Assembly: GCF_000380985.1 (NCBI RefSeq)
Contig: NZ_KB905704.1
Span: 56,619-120,618 of the forward strand
Origin: Proteiniphilum acetatigenes DSM 18083
GTDB lineage: Bacteria > Bacteroidota > Bacteroidia > Bacteroidales > Dysgonomonadaceae
Reading direction: 5' to 3'
DNA length: 64,000 nt
A program made the translations under genes and the position numbers. This document shows, one piece after another, positions 19,307 to 28,724 of the stretch; positions within the stretch are counted from its first letter, which is position 1, and each line of letters begins with the position of its first letter. Below the pieces are notes generated by a model, which saw only the letters and a list, made by a program, of their open reading frames with translations, was not told the DNA's origin and ran no database searches.

Positions 19307-21505
19307 TTAATTCGCCATATCGGAGAAGAACTTGATGCGAACCAGGCGTATTTCGGTTTCTGTATAATCTGACAATTCTTCCTGTGCCTTCTCCAGGTCA
19401 TCTGTCTCGGTCTCTTTGAAATAGGAGTAAATATCCTGCAGTACATCCTGATCCATCACTTCATTGAGGAAATAATCGATATTGATCTTGGTACCCGAAT
19501 ATACAATGGCTTCTACTTCCGACAGCATTTCGTTGAAATCAATACCTTTTGATTCCGCTAAATCGTCAAGCGCCACTTTTCTGTCAATGGCCTGTACGAT
19601 AGATACTTTGAGTTTCGATTTATTGGCGACCGTCTTCACACGGAGATCTTCGGGACGGGTAATGTCGTTTTCCTCCACGTGTTTCTTTATCAGATCGACG
19701 AATTCTTTGCCATAACGTTTTGCTTTTCCGGCACCCACTCCGGGAATATTTTGCAATTCCTCAAGTGTAATGGGATAGGAGGTGGCCATGGCTTCGAGTG
19801 ACGAAGGCTGGAAAATAACATAAGGAGGAACGTTCAGTTTTTTCGACAGTTTTTTCCTCAGGTCCTTCATCATGGAGAAAAGCACGGGGTCGGCAGCTCC
19901 ACCGCTTCCACCGGCAGAGATCACATCTGAATCATCACTTTCCGGATCGGTCATGTTGTCCTCATCTTCATCATCTTTCGTTATCTTAAATGAGACAGGG
20001 CTTTTCAAGAAGTCTTTCCCCTTCTTGGTAATCTTAAGAATACCGTAGTTTTCGATATCTTTTTTCAGATAGTTATCGAGTAGTGCCTGACGGATAACTA
20101 CTTCCCAGGTGCTTTCTTCTTCATCGGCACCCGATCCGAATTCCTCCAATTCATTATGCCCGTACGTCTCTATATCAGATGATTCTTTTCCTATAAGGAA
20201 ATTTATAAGATAATCGGCCTTTTGTTTTTCTTTGAGAGCGGTAATCGCTTCCAATACAGTAATAAGTAACTCTTTCGCTTCCACTTTCTTCTTGGGATTT
20301 AAACAATTGTCACAATGTTCACAATTCGGTTCGTTATACTCTTCGCCAAAGTAGTGCAGCAGCACTTTCCTCCGGCATACGGATGTTTCTGCATAAGCGG
20401 CTGTTTCCAGCAGCAGTTGTTTTCCGATCTCCTGTTCCGAGACCGGTTTACCCTGCATGAAACGCTCCAGTTTCTGCAGGTCTTTTTCTGAATAGAATGC
20501 GATGCATTTTCCCTCACCCCCATCGCGTCCGGCACGGCCGGTTTCCTGATAATAACCCTCAAGGCTCTTGGGAATATCATAATGGATCACATAACGTACA
20601 TCAGGTTTATCGATTCCCATACCGAAGGCAATAGTCGCTACGATCACATCCACCTTCTCCATAAGGAAAGCATCCTGATTATTGCTGCGCGTGGCGGCAT
20701 CCATTCCGGCGTGGTAAGGTAATGCCCTGATATCGTTTGCTTGCAGGATCTCTGCAAAATCGTCTACTTTCTTTCTGCTCAGACAATAGATAATTCCTGA
20801 TTTTTTGCCCTGGGAGAGAATATATTTAATGATCTCCCTGTCTATTTGTTCAGTCTTATTACGAATCTCATAATAGAGGTTGGGGCGGTTAAAAGATGAT
20901 TTAAATACTACCGCGTCAGTCATTCCGAGATTCTTCTGGATATCGTGCTGTACCTTTGGTGTGGCTGTTGCAGTTAAAGTGATGATAGGGCGTACGCTGA
21001 TCTCACTGATGATTGGCCTTATGCGCCGGTATTCAGGTCGGAAATCATGACCCCATTCCGAAATACAATGCGCCTCATCCACAGCATAAAATGAAATGGG
21101 AATATTCCGGAGGAATTCCACATTTTCGGTCTTGGTGAGCGACTCGGGCGCTACATAGAGCATTTTTGTCTTACCGGAGAGCACATCTCTTTTTACCTCT
21201 TCTATCTCCTGTTTATTGAGGGAGGAGTTGAGAAAATGGGCAATACCGTTTTCTTCACTGTGGTTACGCATGGCGTCCACCTGATTTTTCATCAGTGCGA
21301 TAAGCGGTGAAATGACAATCGCCGTTCCCTCCATCAGTAGCGCAGGGAGCTGGTAGCAGAGTGATTTTCCGCCACCGGTTGGCATTAATACAAAAGTGTC
21401 TTTTCCGGACAAGATACTTCTGATTATAGCCTCCTGGTTACCTTTAAAAGTATCGAATCCGAAATATTTCTTTAACCCTTTGTATAATAAATCTTGTTTT
21501 TCCAT
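19307..21505 (-). CDS. recQ: ATP-dependent DNA helicase RecQ
   Basis: 732 residues from the ATG at 21505. Superfamily 2 helicase motifs: PTGGGKSLCYQLPAL (I), DEAHCISEWGHDFRPEY (II), TATATP (III) and the motif VI segment YYQETGRAGRDG. The RecQ zinc site (CRRKVLLHYFG, then CEHCDNC) and winged helix follow, then an acidic linker and an HRDC domain (LEELQNIPGVGAGKAKRYG), with an additional C-terminal segment of about 100 residues typical of Bacteroidota RecQ. It unwinds recombination intermediates. A longer in-frame start at 21556 is rejected because it would lie inside the -7 promoter element. Confidence 0.96.
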   Translation of the reverse strand: MEKQDLLYKGLKKYFGFDTFKGNQEAIIRSILSGKDTFVLMPTGGGKSLCYQLPALLMEGTAIVISPLIALMKNQVDAMRNHSEENGIAHFLNSSLNKQEIEEVKRDVLSGKTKMLYVAPESLTKTENVEFLRNIPISFYAVDEAHCISEWGHDFRPEYRRIRPIISEISVRPIITLTATATPKVQHDIQKNLGMTDAVVFKSSFNRPNLYYEIRNKTEQIDREIIKYILSQGKKSGIIYCLSRKKVDDFAEILQANDIRALPYHAGMDAATRSNNQDAFLMEKVDVIVATIAFGMGIDKPDVRYVIHYDIPKSLEGYYQETGRAGRDGGEGKCIAFYSEKDLQKLERFMQGKPVSEQEIGKQLLLETAAYAETSVCRRKVLLHYFGEEYNEPNCEHCDNCLNPKKKVEAKELLITVLEAITALKEKQKADYLINFLIGKESSDIETYGHNELEEFGSGADEEESTWEVVIRQALLDNYLKKDIENYGILKITKKGKDFLKSPVSFKITKDDEDEDNMTDPESDDSDVISAGGSGGAADPVLFSMMKDLRKKLSKKLNVPPYVIFQPSSLEAMATSYPITLEELQNIPGVGAGKAKRYGKEFVDLIKKHVEENDITRPEDLRVKTVANKSKLKVSIVQAIDRKVALDDLAESKGIDFNEMLSEVEAIVYSGTKINIDYFLNEVMDQDVLQDIYSYFKETETDDLEKAQEELSDYTETEIRLVRIKFFSDMAN

Positions 21506-21553
21506 TGAGCAAATCACTCTGTAATCAAATCTGCCTTTTCCGAAAGGCAAGCA

Positions 21554-21584
21554 CAAATTTAGGAAAGTATTTTATATTTCCAAA
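21554..21584 (-). promoter_or_regulatory. recQ promoter
   Basis: On the minus strand: TTTG at 21584-21581 and TAAATTTG at 21561-21554 with a 19-nt spacer, a full match to the Bacteroidota primary-sigma consensus. The predicted start site leaves a leader of about 40 nt before ATG 21505. Confidence 0.75.
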
Positions 21585-21670
21585 TAAGATTATTGTAATA
21601 CAAAATGAATATCTGTGGTTGTGCTGTAAATCCGTATAAATTCGATGATGAACGGCCGGATAGACACATG

Positions 21671-21701
21671 AAAAAAACGCAAGCTGAACATGCGTTTTTT
21701 T
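21671..21701. terminator. Terminator of the tig-clpP-clpX operon
   Basis: AAAAAAACGCA (21671-21681) pairs with TGCGTTTTTTT (21691-21701) across a 9-nt loop. Read from clpX (minus strand), the stem ends in a seven-T run. It lies 63 bp past the clpX stop. Confidence 0.9.
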
Positions 21702-21763
21702 GATTCACACGCAACCGGCTTTCACCGGCCGGGGATTCCTATATGTCGTGAATGGAATATGTT

Positions 21764-23008
21764 TCAGGCGACTCTTAAATGGTGGAGATCTGAATTCTCC
21801 AACTGTTGAGCAGCATATTCACGGGTGACGTGCATTTTTTTCTTCTCAGTGGAAGATGGAAGGGTGAACATCGCCTCAATCATGATAGCTTCTACGATAG
21901 AACGCAATCCGCGCGCTCCCAGTTTAAATTCAATCGCCTTATCGACGATATATTCGTAAGCTTCATGGTCGAAAGTGAGTGTTACGTTATCCATCTCAAA
22001 TAACTTCTGATATTGTTTGATGATCGAATTTTTAGGCTCCACCAATATGCGCAGCAGTGCATCCCGGTCGAGCGGCTCTAAATAGGTGAGGACTGGAAGT
22101 CGCCCGATGATCTCCGGGATCAGCCCGAATGATTTCAGGTCGAGCGGAGTGATATATTTCATCAGGTTATTCCGGTCGATTACCGAACTTTGATTGCTGG
22201 CGGCATAACCTACCACACGTGTGTTGAGGCGTTGGGCGATTTTTTTCTCTATCCCGTCGAAGGCACCTCCGCAAATAAACAATATATTTTTGGTATTTAC
22301 GGCGATCATCCTCTGTTCCGGATGTTTTCTTCCACCCTGAGGCGGGACATTTACCACCGAGCCCTCGAGTAATTTCAGTAATCCCTGCTGTACTCCTTCA
22401 CCACTCACATCGCGGGTGATAGAGGGGTTGTCGCTCTTACGGGCAATCTTATCGATTTCATCGATAAAAACAATCCCTCTTTCCGCGGCGTTTACGTTAT
22501 AGTCAGCGACCTGAAGCAGACGGGTGAGAATACTCTCTATATCCTCTCCCACATATCCGGCTTCAGTAAGCACAGTTGCATCCACAATAGTAAAGGGAAC
22601 CTGCAGCATCTTCGCGATAGTTCTGGCCAGCAATGTTTTTCCTGTACCTGTTGCTCCTACCATAATGATGTTCGATTTTTCAATCTCCACCTCATCTTTG
22701 GTATTCTTCTGCAGGATGCGTTTATAGTGGTTATAGACCGATACCGACAGAAAACGCTTTGCACTCTCCTGTTTGATCACATACTGATCTAAAAACTCCT
22801 TGATCTGTGCCGGTTTGGGGAGCGAGGAGAGGGAAAGTCCGATGTCTGATTTCTTGTTGCTTTGGAACGAGTCGTTCACAATTTCGTGTGCCTGTTCGGC
22901 GCACATGTCACAGATAAAGCCGGTCATACCCGAAATGAGCAGATTTACTTCCTGTTCACTTCTTCCACAAAAACTGCAATGATTGCTGCTATTCGCCTTT
23001 TTTGCCAT
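21764..23008 (-). CDS. clpX: ClpX unfoldase, ATP-binding subunit of ClpXP
   Basis: 414 residues. An N-terminal zinc-binding domain has four cysteines (C11, C14, C33, C36). The AAA+ domain has Walker A GATGTGKT (118-125), Walker [11 protein letters not shown] and the sensor region with [17 protein letters not shown] residues ([19 protein letters not shown]). It recognises tagged proteins, unfolds them and feeds them to ClpP. The start lies 3 bp after the clpP stop, which implies translational coupling. It is last in the operon, before a strong terminator. Confidence 0.98.
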   Translation of the reverse strand: MAKKANSSNHCSFCGRSEQEVNLLISGMTGFICDMCAEQAHEIVNDSFQSNKKSDIGLSLSSLPKPAQIKEFLDQYVIKQESAKRFLSVSVYNHYKRILQKNTKDEVEIEKSNIIMVGATGTGKTLLARTIAKMLQVPFTIVDATVLTEAGYVGEDIESILTRLLQVADYNVNAAERGIVFIDEIDKIARKSDNPSITRDVSGEGVQQGLLKLLEGSVVNVPPQGGRKHPEQRMIAVNTKNILFICGGAFDGIEKKIAQRLNTRVVGYAASNQSSVIDRNNLMKYITPLDLKSFGLIPEIIGRLPVLTYLEPLDRDALLRILVEPKNSIIKQYQKLFEMDNVTLTFDHEAYEYIVDKAIEFKLGARGLRSIVEAIMIEAMFTLPSSTEKKKMHVTREYAAQQLENSDLHHLRVA

Positions 23009-23011
23009 TGT

Positions 23012-23686
23012 TTATTTCTTTTTTGTCAGGACGTCATCTACCATACCATACTCTTTGGCTTCGGATGCCGTCATCCAGAAATCGCGGTCGGAGTCTCTGG
23101 CCACATCTTCAATAGGTTTACCCGAATGAGTAGATATGATGCCGTAGAGTTCCTGTTTGATCTTTGCAATTTCACGGGCGGTAATTTCTATGTCCGAGGC
23201 TTGTCCCTGCACACCTCCCAACGGTTGATGGATCATCACGCGTGAATGGTTGAGGGCGAACCGTTTTTTCTCGGTACCGGCTACCAGTAATACGGCTGAC
23301 ATTGAAGCCGCAATACCGGTACAAATGGTAGATATATCGCTTGAGATGAATTGCATGGTGTCGTAGATACCCAATCCTGCATAGACTGACCCGCCGGGTG
23401 AGTTAATGTAGATAGAGATATCTTTTCCCGGGTCGGAAGAATCGAGATAGAGTAACTGAGCCTGGATCACATTGGCTGTATAATCGTCGACTGCGGTACC
23501 GAGGAAGATAATACGATCCATCATCAAACGGGAAAAAACATCCATCTGTGCTACGTTGAGCTGGCGTTCCTCGATGATGGTGGGGGAGATGTATCCTCCC
23601 TGGCTGGTGATATTCATGTAACTGTCCAATCTGGAGCCGTTCATGCCCAGATGTTTCACCGCATATTTTCTAAAATCGTTATGCAT
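23012..23686 (-). CDS. clpP: ClpP protease, proteolytic subunit
   Basis: 224 residues from ATG 23686. The catalytic triad is visible as Ser128 (GIAASMSA), His153 (RVMIHQP) and Asp202 (SDRDFWM). The substrate-strand motif YINSPGGSVYAGLGIYD is intact. A 14-barrel serine protease chamber working with ClpX is expected. A TTG start 39 nt upstream is possible but would add a hydrophobic, non-conserved extension. It is the middle gene of tig-clpP-clpX. Confidence 0.97.
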   Translation of the reverse strand: MHNDFRKYAVKHLGMNGSRLDSYMNITSQGGYISPTIIEERQLNVAQMDVFSRLMMDRIIFLGTAVDDYTANVIQAQLLYLDSSDPGKDISIYINSPGGSVYAGLGIYDTMQFISSDISTICTGIAASMSAVLLVAGTEKKRFALNHSRVMIHQPLGGVQGQASDIEITAREIAKIKQELYGIISTHSGKPIEDVARDSDRDFWMTASEAKEYGMVDDVLTKKK

Positions 23687-23864
23687 AAAATTTGGTTTGA
23701 TGTTTATAATTCTAATTATTACCAATAAAGCAACTGCAAACAGAGTGCCAAATTTACAGTCAGCTACACTTACCGGTGTTAGAATTATACAACAAATTTA
23801 TAACGAATTATCGAATTACAAAATAAAATCCTGATAAACAATCGATAGGTTGCTCAGCAGATAT

Positions 23865-25421
23865 TTATTTTTTTGTCGATGTTTTTCTTTTTTTTGCCGG
23901 TTTTTCGGTTGACTCCATCCCCTCTTCCGTGTCAGGTGTGTCGTTAGAAACAGGTTGCTCTGTGTCGGCCGCCTCTTCTGTTACGCTATTGTCGGAAACG
24001 ATTTCTTCTACAATATCTTCATCATGACCGTGCTCTTCTGTATGTTCACCGTGTTGATGCATATGTCCGCTCATTAATTCGCTGAAATCTTTCGATGAGA
24101 TCTCTTTTTCAATTACGGTCACATTTTCTTTTAGCCAGTCGATAAGTTTGTTTTCGGTAGCCCTGTCGAACAGGTTACGGACTGTTTCTTCTTTTTCGAG
24201 CAGGCTCTTGGTATAATTTTGCAGCACATCTGCCGGCAGGTTGGTCATTCCATATTGGGCAAACTGTGCTCTTGCCACTTCTGTTGCAAGAGCTTCAATA
24301 TCTGTGAAGTCGACTTTGATCTCGTTTTCTTCCACGATTTTCTGTCTTGCCACATGGAATTTCAGGTCTTCCAGAATTTTTGGAAAATCTTCTTCTATCT
24401 CTTCGGCTGTACGTTTTTCATCCGCTTCGAGTAGCCAACGTTTCAACAGTTCGTCGGGGAATGTTACTTCTTCCATCATCTTTACAATGAGATCCCGTGC
24501 TTCATGAATGAACAGATGATCGACGTCCGGTTTAAATTGTTTCACCAGTTCTTCTCCCACCTTTGTTCTGAACTCTTCTTCCGTAGTGGCTACTCCTTCA
24601 CCCAATACTTTGTCGAAAAGTTCCTGGTTCATTTCTGCTTCTTTATAGCGGGTCACCTCTTTAATGTCGAACCGGAAATCAGAATTTATCTCCGCTACGT
24701 TTTCTTTAGTGGTTTGCAGCAGCGATGCTATTTCGGCTTCGTTATTGTCGTAGGCTTTTCTGGGATTGAGTACCACGCTGTCACCTACTTTGGCTCCGAT
24801 AAAGCTGTTTTTAGTCTCTTCATCCTTAATATAGGAAGGCATCAGGATAGCGTTTTCTATTACCTGGCCGTTCTCTTTTTCCTTGTCACCATCCATTTCA
24901 ACGAGTGTACCTTTGATCAGGTCGGTATCTTTTGCTTCCTCTTCTACAGAAGCATAAGTACCGTAATTCTGTTTATAGGCATCCATCTGCCGTTCGAACA
25001 GCTCCGGTTCCAGTTGTACTTTATAAGAAGTCAGTTCAACACTTTTGTCGAGCTTCAGATCGAATTCGGGAGTAAGCGCCACGTCAAATGAGAATTTGAG
25101 TACTTCGTCTTTCTCCAGATCTATCTCTTCGTCCAGGTTATCTGCCGGCAGAGGTTCTCCCAGTACTTTAAGTTTATTGTCACGAATGAAATTCCCTATT
25201 TCGTCGGAAACGATTTTATTGATTTCGTCGACCAGAATAGCTTTTCCGTATAATTTTTGGATAAGGCTTTTGGGTACTTTTCCCTGACGGAATCCGGGAA
25301 TATTAGCCCTTTGACGGTATTGATTCAGTGATTTATCTACCTTTTCCTGATAATCTGCTTTTTCCAGTTCAATGACGATGGTTCCATTCACATCGTTCGT
25401 TTTGTTCAGTGTTGACTTCAT
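23865..25421 (-). CDS. tig: Trigger factor, ribosome-associated chaperone
   Basis: 518 residues. The ribosome-binding N-terminal domain includes the signature NIPGFRQGKVPKSLIQKLYG near residue 40. A diverged PPIase-like domain covers about 150-245, and a helical C-terminal chaperone domain runs to about 440. The last 65 residues are an unusual acidic, His-rich tail (SGHMHQHGEHTEEHGHDED, then Glu/Thr-rich and a Lys-rich end) that may bind metal. Trigger factor meets nascent chains at the ribosome exit. It is first in tig-clpP-clpX with a good promoter upstream; a 178-bp gap precedes clpP. Confidence 0.94.
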   Translation of the reverse strand: MKSTLNKTNDVNGTIVIELEKADYQEKVDKSLNQYRQRANIPGFRQGKVPKSLIQKLYGKAILVDEINKIVSDEIGNFIRDNKLKVLGEPLPADNLDEEIDLEKDEVLKFSFDVALTPEFDLKLDKSVELTSYKVQLEPELFERQMDAYKQNYGTYASVEEEAKDTDLIKGTLVEMDGDKEKENGQVIENAILMPSYIKDEETKNSFIGAKVGDSVVLNPRKAYDNNEAEIASLLQTTKENVAEINSDFRFDIKEVTRYKEAEMNQELFDKVLGEGVATTEEEFRTKVGEELVKQFKPDVDHLFIHEARDLIVKMMEEVTFPDELLKRWLLEADEKRTAEEIEEDFPKILEDLKFHVARQKIVEENEIKVDFTDIEALATEVARAQFAQYGMTNLPADVLQNYTKSLLEKEETVRNLFDRATENKLIDWLKENVTVIEKEISSKDFSELMSGHMHQHGEHTEEHGHDEDIVEEIVSDNSVTEEAADTEQPVSNDTPDTEEGMESTEKPAKKRKTSTKK

Positions 25422-25500
25422 TATAATATATGAAAATGATTGTTTTTTGTTGAAAGTGCGTAAAATTCAACCGTTTGAAACATTTTAAAAAATAAGATTG

Positions 25501-25531
25501 CAAAATTAGTGTTATTCTTTTAATCTGCAAA
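25501..25531 (-). promoter_or_regulatory. tig-clpP-clpX promoter
   Basis: Minus strand: TTTG at 25531-25528 and TAATTTTG at 25508-25501 with 19 nt between them, matching TTTG/TAnnTTTG. About 80 bp upstream of the tig ATG. Confidence 0.75.
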
Positions 25532-25594
25532 AAATATTTTATTGAACCCGCTGCAATTCTGTTACCGGATTATTGTACTACCTTTGCACTTCAA

Positions 25595-26518
25595 ATGACA
25601 GCAGCAATGAAACCTCTTTTTTCGTCCTTCACACCCGGCTATAAGATAGCCTGGCTTTTCTTGTTTCTGCTGATTGGTGTAATCACAGCCGCTATCCTGA
25701 CAAATCTTATTCTGATGATACCGGGAGTGGACGGCGGAAACGGGGTGACTGCAATTTATGTGGGCTCGGTAATGCAATCGGTGTTGGGCACCGCTTTGCC
25801 GGCATATTTTATTGCTGTTTTGACTCACACTGCCCCGGCACGCTACCTGAAGATGACCGCCAACGGCCGGATGGGAGAAAAAATGATATTCGCCGTTCTG
25901 GCTTTTATCTTCTCTTACTGTTTAGCTTCGTTTCTGTCACAATGGAACAAAGGGATGGAACTTCCTGCATCTATGCATGAAGTGGAGCAGATATTACGCT
26001 CCATGGAAGATGCTGCACTCGAGACCACCGGTTTGTTGCTATCGGGTAAGACCATCGGAAGTCTTATCCTGAACCTGATTATTGTGGCGGGATTTGCAGC
26101 AGTGTCGGAAGAGATGTTTTTCCGTGGAGCCTTACAACAATTTATTCAGGAGAAGTTTCCGAACGGACATGTGGCTGTCTGGATCACGGCACTGGTATTC
26201 AGTCTAGTCCATTTCCAGTTTTATGGATTTTTGCCGAGACTACTGTTGGGTGCCCTGTTGGGATATCTGTTCCTTTACACGCGGAATCTGTGGGTACCTA
26301 TTCTGTTTCACTTTATTAATAATGCTTTCATTATTGTGCTGCATTATTTCTGGGGCGACACCCAGTGGATGCGGAAGATAGAGGAGATGCCGGTCGACGG
26401 GTGGTTTGCTCTCGTTGCTGCTGCCAGTGCATTGTGTACCGTTCTCTTGTTTTGGATATACCACCGGAGGAATTCGTGGAAAGGTGGAAAGACTAAGGAT
26501 AATAAATTCAGAAAATAA
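25595..26518 (+). CDS. CPBP-family intramembrane metalloprotease (CAAX protease-like)
   Basis: 307 residues with about eight hydrophobic helices. The Abi/CPBP catalytic motifs are in order: EEMFFRGALQQF (EExxxR) near residue 175, FSLVHFQFYG (conserved His) and HFINNAFII (HxxxN). Members cleave membrane substrates or mature peptides; the bacterial substrate here is unknown. A TACCTTTG -7-like element at 25579-25586 lies immediately upstream, so the in-frame ATG at 25607 may be the real start. The next gene follows after 24 bp, suggesting an operon. Confidence 0.88.
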   Translation: MTAAMKPLFSSFTPGYKIAWLFLFLLIGVITAAILTNLILMIPGVDGGNGVTAIYVGSVMQSVLGTALPAYFIAVLTHTAPARYLKMTANGRMGEKMIFAVLAFIFSYCLASFLSQWNKGMELPASMHEVEQILRSMEDAALETTGLLLSGKTIGSLILNLIIVAGFAAVSEEMFFRGALQQFIQEKFPNGHVAVWITALVFSLVHFQFYGFLPRLLLGALLGYLFLYTRNLWVPILFHFINNAFIIVLHYFWGDTQWMRKIEEMPVDGWFALVAAASALCTVLLFWIYHRRNSWKGGKTKDNKFRK

Positions 26519-26542
26519 AGACGAATCAATATAGAATAAAAA

Positions 26543-27121
26543 ATGATACAAATTCAAAATACGCTTTTGTCAGACGATATATTCGAAGAACAATTTATCT
26601 GTGACCTCTGCAAATGCAAGGGAGAATGTTGTGTAGAGGGGGAATCGGGAGCACCTATTACAAAAGAGGAATTCCGGGAGATAGAAGGAATTCTGTCTGA
26701 AATCTGGGATGATCTTTCCCCAAAAGCACAGGAGGTGATCAATAAGCAGGGGATCGCCTATACCGATTACGACAGTGAACTGGTTACCTCCCTTGTAAAC
26801 GGAAAAGAGTGTGTATTCACCTACTTCGATGCCGATGGTGTGTGTAAATGTGCCATCGACAATGCTTACAGGCAGGGACGGATATCTGTCCGTAAACCGG
26901 TTTCATGCCATCTTTATCCTATAAGATTGACAGAGTACAGAGATTTCACGGCTGTCAATTATCATCGTTGGTCAATATGTCAGCCGGCTGTGAAGCTCGG
27001 AAGAAAGGAGGGAGTTCCTCTTTACCGCTTCCTGAAAGAACCTTTGATCAGGAAATTCGGAGAAGAATGGTATAATGAAGTGTGCGAAGCTGCCAGGCTA
27101 TTAAATAAAAAGGAAGAATAA
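26543..27121 (+). CDS. DUF3109 family cysteine-rich protein
   Basis: 192 residues, cytosolic, without a signal peptide. Conserved cysteines occur in FICDLCKCKGECC near the N terminus and later in VCKCAIDNAYRQG, VSCHLYPIR and WSICQPA, as in the DUF3109 family (distantly like YkgJ zinc/iron-binding proteins). A bound metal or Fe-S cluster is plausible. The family has no assigned reaction. It follows the CPBP protease gene by 24 bp. Confidence 0.85.
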   Translation: MIQIQNTLLSDDIFEEQFICDLCKCKGECCVEGESGAPITKEEFREIEGILSEIWDDLSPKAQEVINKQGIAYTDYDSELVTSLVNGKECVFTYFDADGVCKCAIDNAYRQGRISVRKPVSCHLYPIRLTEYRDFTAVNYHRWSICQPAVKLGRKEGVPLYRFLKEPLIRKFGEEWYNEVCEAARLLNKKEE

Positions 27122-27236
27122 AAACGAAAAAATAATAAAACAGGTTTGTTTCTGAACTTACCTTATAGATTGTCGACCTTACTCTCTGTATGTTTTGGAT
27201 GTTAAATATCTATTTCATTTTTTTTGTGTTATTTAC

Positions 27237-27267
27237 TTTCTAAATTTAGAATCTTGTGCTATTTTTG
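27237..27267 (+). promoter_or_regulatory. Putative promoter of the TetR-type gene
   Basis: TATTTTTG at 27260-27267 matches TAnnTTTG. An imperfect -33 box (TTTC, 27237-27240) sits 19 nt upstream. It lies about 30 bp before the ATG. Confidence 0.5.
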
Positions 27268-27297
27268 CACACACATACGTAAAATGTGCAGAATGCT

Positions 27298-27897
27298 ATG
27301 GCTTCAGCAATTTCTAAGACAAGGAAAAATTTAATCGATGTAGCCCAGCAGCTTTTCGCCAGGAAAGGTGTTGAGAATACAACGATGAATGATATTGCCG
27401 AAGCATCACAACGTGGCCGACGTACTCTCTATACCTATTTCAACAGTAAATACGATATTTATAAGGCTGTTATTGAGTCGGAACTCAATGTGCTGTACAA
27501 CAGACTCGAGGAGGTAATCAAGCGTGACATCCCTGCCGATGAGAAACTGATTTTGTTGGCTTTTACCCGCCTGAACGCCGTTAAAGAGGTGGTTACACGC
27601 AATGGTACTTTGCGTGCTAATTTTTTCAGGGATATCTGGCAGGTGGAAAATGTCCGTAAGGAGTTCGACCGGAAAGAGATCAGTTACCTCGAAGGGATTA
27701 TTCAGGATGGTTGTAATAAAGGTATCTTCGGACTGAAGAATGTAAAGCAAACCGCGGTAATATTGCATTATGCTTTCAAAGGACTGGAAGTCCCCACCAT
27801 CCGGGGTACATTAGGGCTTGACTATAATAAAAAAGAAGACAGGGAAATTATTTCTGATATTCTTTTTAAGGGATTGTATATGAGAAGTGAAAAGTGA
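27298..27897 (+). CDS. TetR/AcrR-family transcriptional regulator
   Basis: 199 residues from ATG 27298; an upstream in-frame GTG at 27286 is less likely. The N-terminal helix-turn-helix is typical (TTMNDIAEASQRGRRTLYTY, then FNSKYDIYKAVI). The C-terminal helical ligand domain is unassigned. It is followed after 76 bp by fabG and a pseudouridine synthase gene in the same direction. Regulation of those genes or of lipid metabolism is possible but not shown. Confidence 0.92.
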   Translation: MASAISKTRKNLIDVAQQLFARKGVENTTMNDIAEASQRGRRTLYTYFNSKYDIYKAVIESELNVLYNRLEEVIKRDIPADEKLILLAFTRLNAVKEVVTRNGTLRANFFRDIWQVENVRKEFDRKEISYLEGIIQDGCNKGIFGLKNVKQTAVILHYAFKGLEVPTIRGTLGLDYNKKEDREIISDILFKGLYMRSEK

Positions 27898-27973
27898 AGA
27901 AGTGGAGAGATAAGTGATTAGTAATTAGTAATCAATTGGTAATTAGTAATTCGTAATTAATAATTAATATAGT

Positions 27974-28720
27974 ATGAAGCTATTAGAAGGGAAAACAGCA
28001 TTAGTGACCGGAGCTGCTCGTGGTATCGGTAAAGCAATCGCATTGAAATTTGCTTCGGAAGGTGCGAATATCGCATTTACGGACTTGACTATAGACGAGG
28101 TCGGTACAGCTACCGAGCACGAAATCGCTTCTTTGGGAGTGAAGTGTAAAGGCTATGCCTCCAATGCTGCCAATTTTGAAGAAACACACAAGGTCGTTGA
28201 GCAGGTGATGCAGGATTTTGGCCGCATAGATATCCTGATCAACAATGCCGGTATCACTAAAGACGGCTTGATGATGCGGATGAGCGAACAGCAGTGGGAT
28301 GCGGTAATCAATGTGAATCTGAAGTCGGCATTCAACTTCATTCATGCGGTGACCCCCATAATGATGCGCCAGAAATCGGGCAGCATTGTGAATATGAGTT
28401 CTGTGGTAGGTGTATCGGGGAACGCTGGTCAAGCCAATTATTCTGCGTCTAAAGCCGGAATGATCGGACTCGCGAAATCGATGGCGAAAGAGCTGGGTTC
28501 ACGCGGTATCCGTGTCAATGCGATTGCTCCTGGCTTCATCATTACCGAAATGACCGGACAGTTGTCGGAAGAAGTACGTAACGAATGGGCAAAGCAGATT
28601 CCGTTACGACGCGGAGGCACACCGGCAGATGTTGCGAATGCAGCTCTTTTCCTTGCTTCTGACCTCTCTTCGTATGTAAGCGGACAAGTAATTAATGTCT
28701 GTGGTGGTATGAATACCTGA
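27974..28720 (+). CDS. fabG: 3-oxoacyl-[acyl-carrier-protein] reductase
   Basis: 248 residues, classical short-chain dehydrogenase. Cofactor motif TGAARGIGKAIA, NNAG in ILINNAGITKDGL, catalytic Ser in NMSSVVG and the YSASKAG Tyr/Lys pair are all intact. The end region SSYVSGQVINVCGGM matches FabG rather than general SDRs. It reduces 3-oxoacyl-ACP with NADPH in fatty-acid elongation. It ends 4 bp before the RluA-family gene. The 76-bp leader is made of short AT-rich direct repeats (TAATTAGTAAT-like). Confidence 0.92.
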   Translation: MKLLEGKTALVTGAARGIGKAIALKFASEGANIAFTDLTIDEVGTATEHEIASLGVKCKGYASNAANFEETHKVVEQVMQDFGRIDILINNAGITKDGLMMRMSEQQWDAVINVNLKSAFNFIHAVTPIMMRQKSGSIVNMSSVVGVSGNAGQANYSASKAGMIGLAKSMAKELGSRGIRVNAIAPGFIITEMTGQLSEEVRNEWAKQIPLRRGGTPADVANAALFLASDLSSYVSGQVINVCGGMNT

Positions 28721-28724
28721 TTAG

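Noticed and set aside
21506..21556. Upstream extension of recQ
   Set aside because: The extension overlaps a full-consensus -7 promoter element and has no family resemblance.
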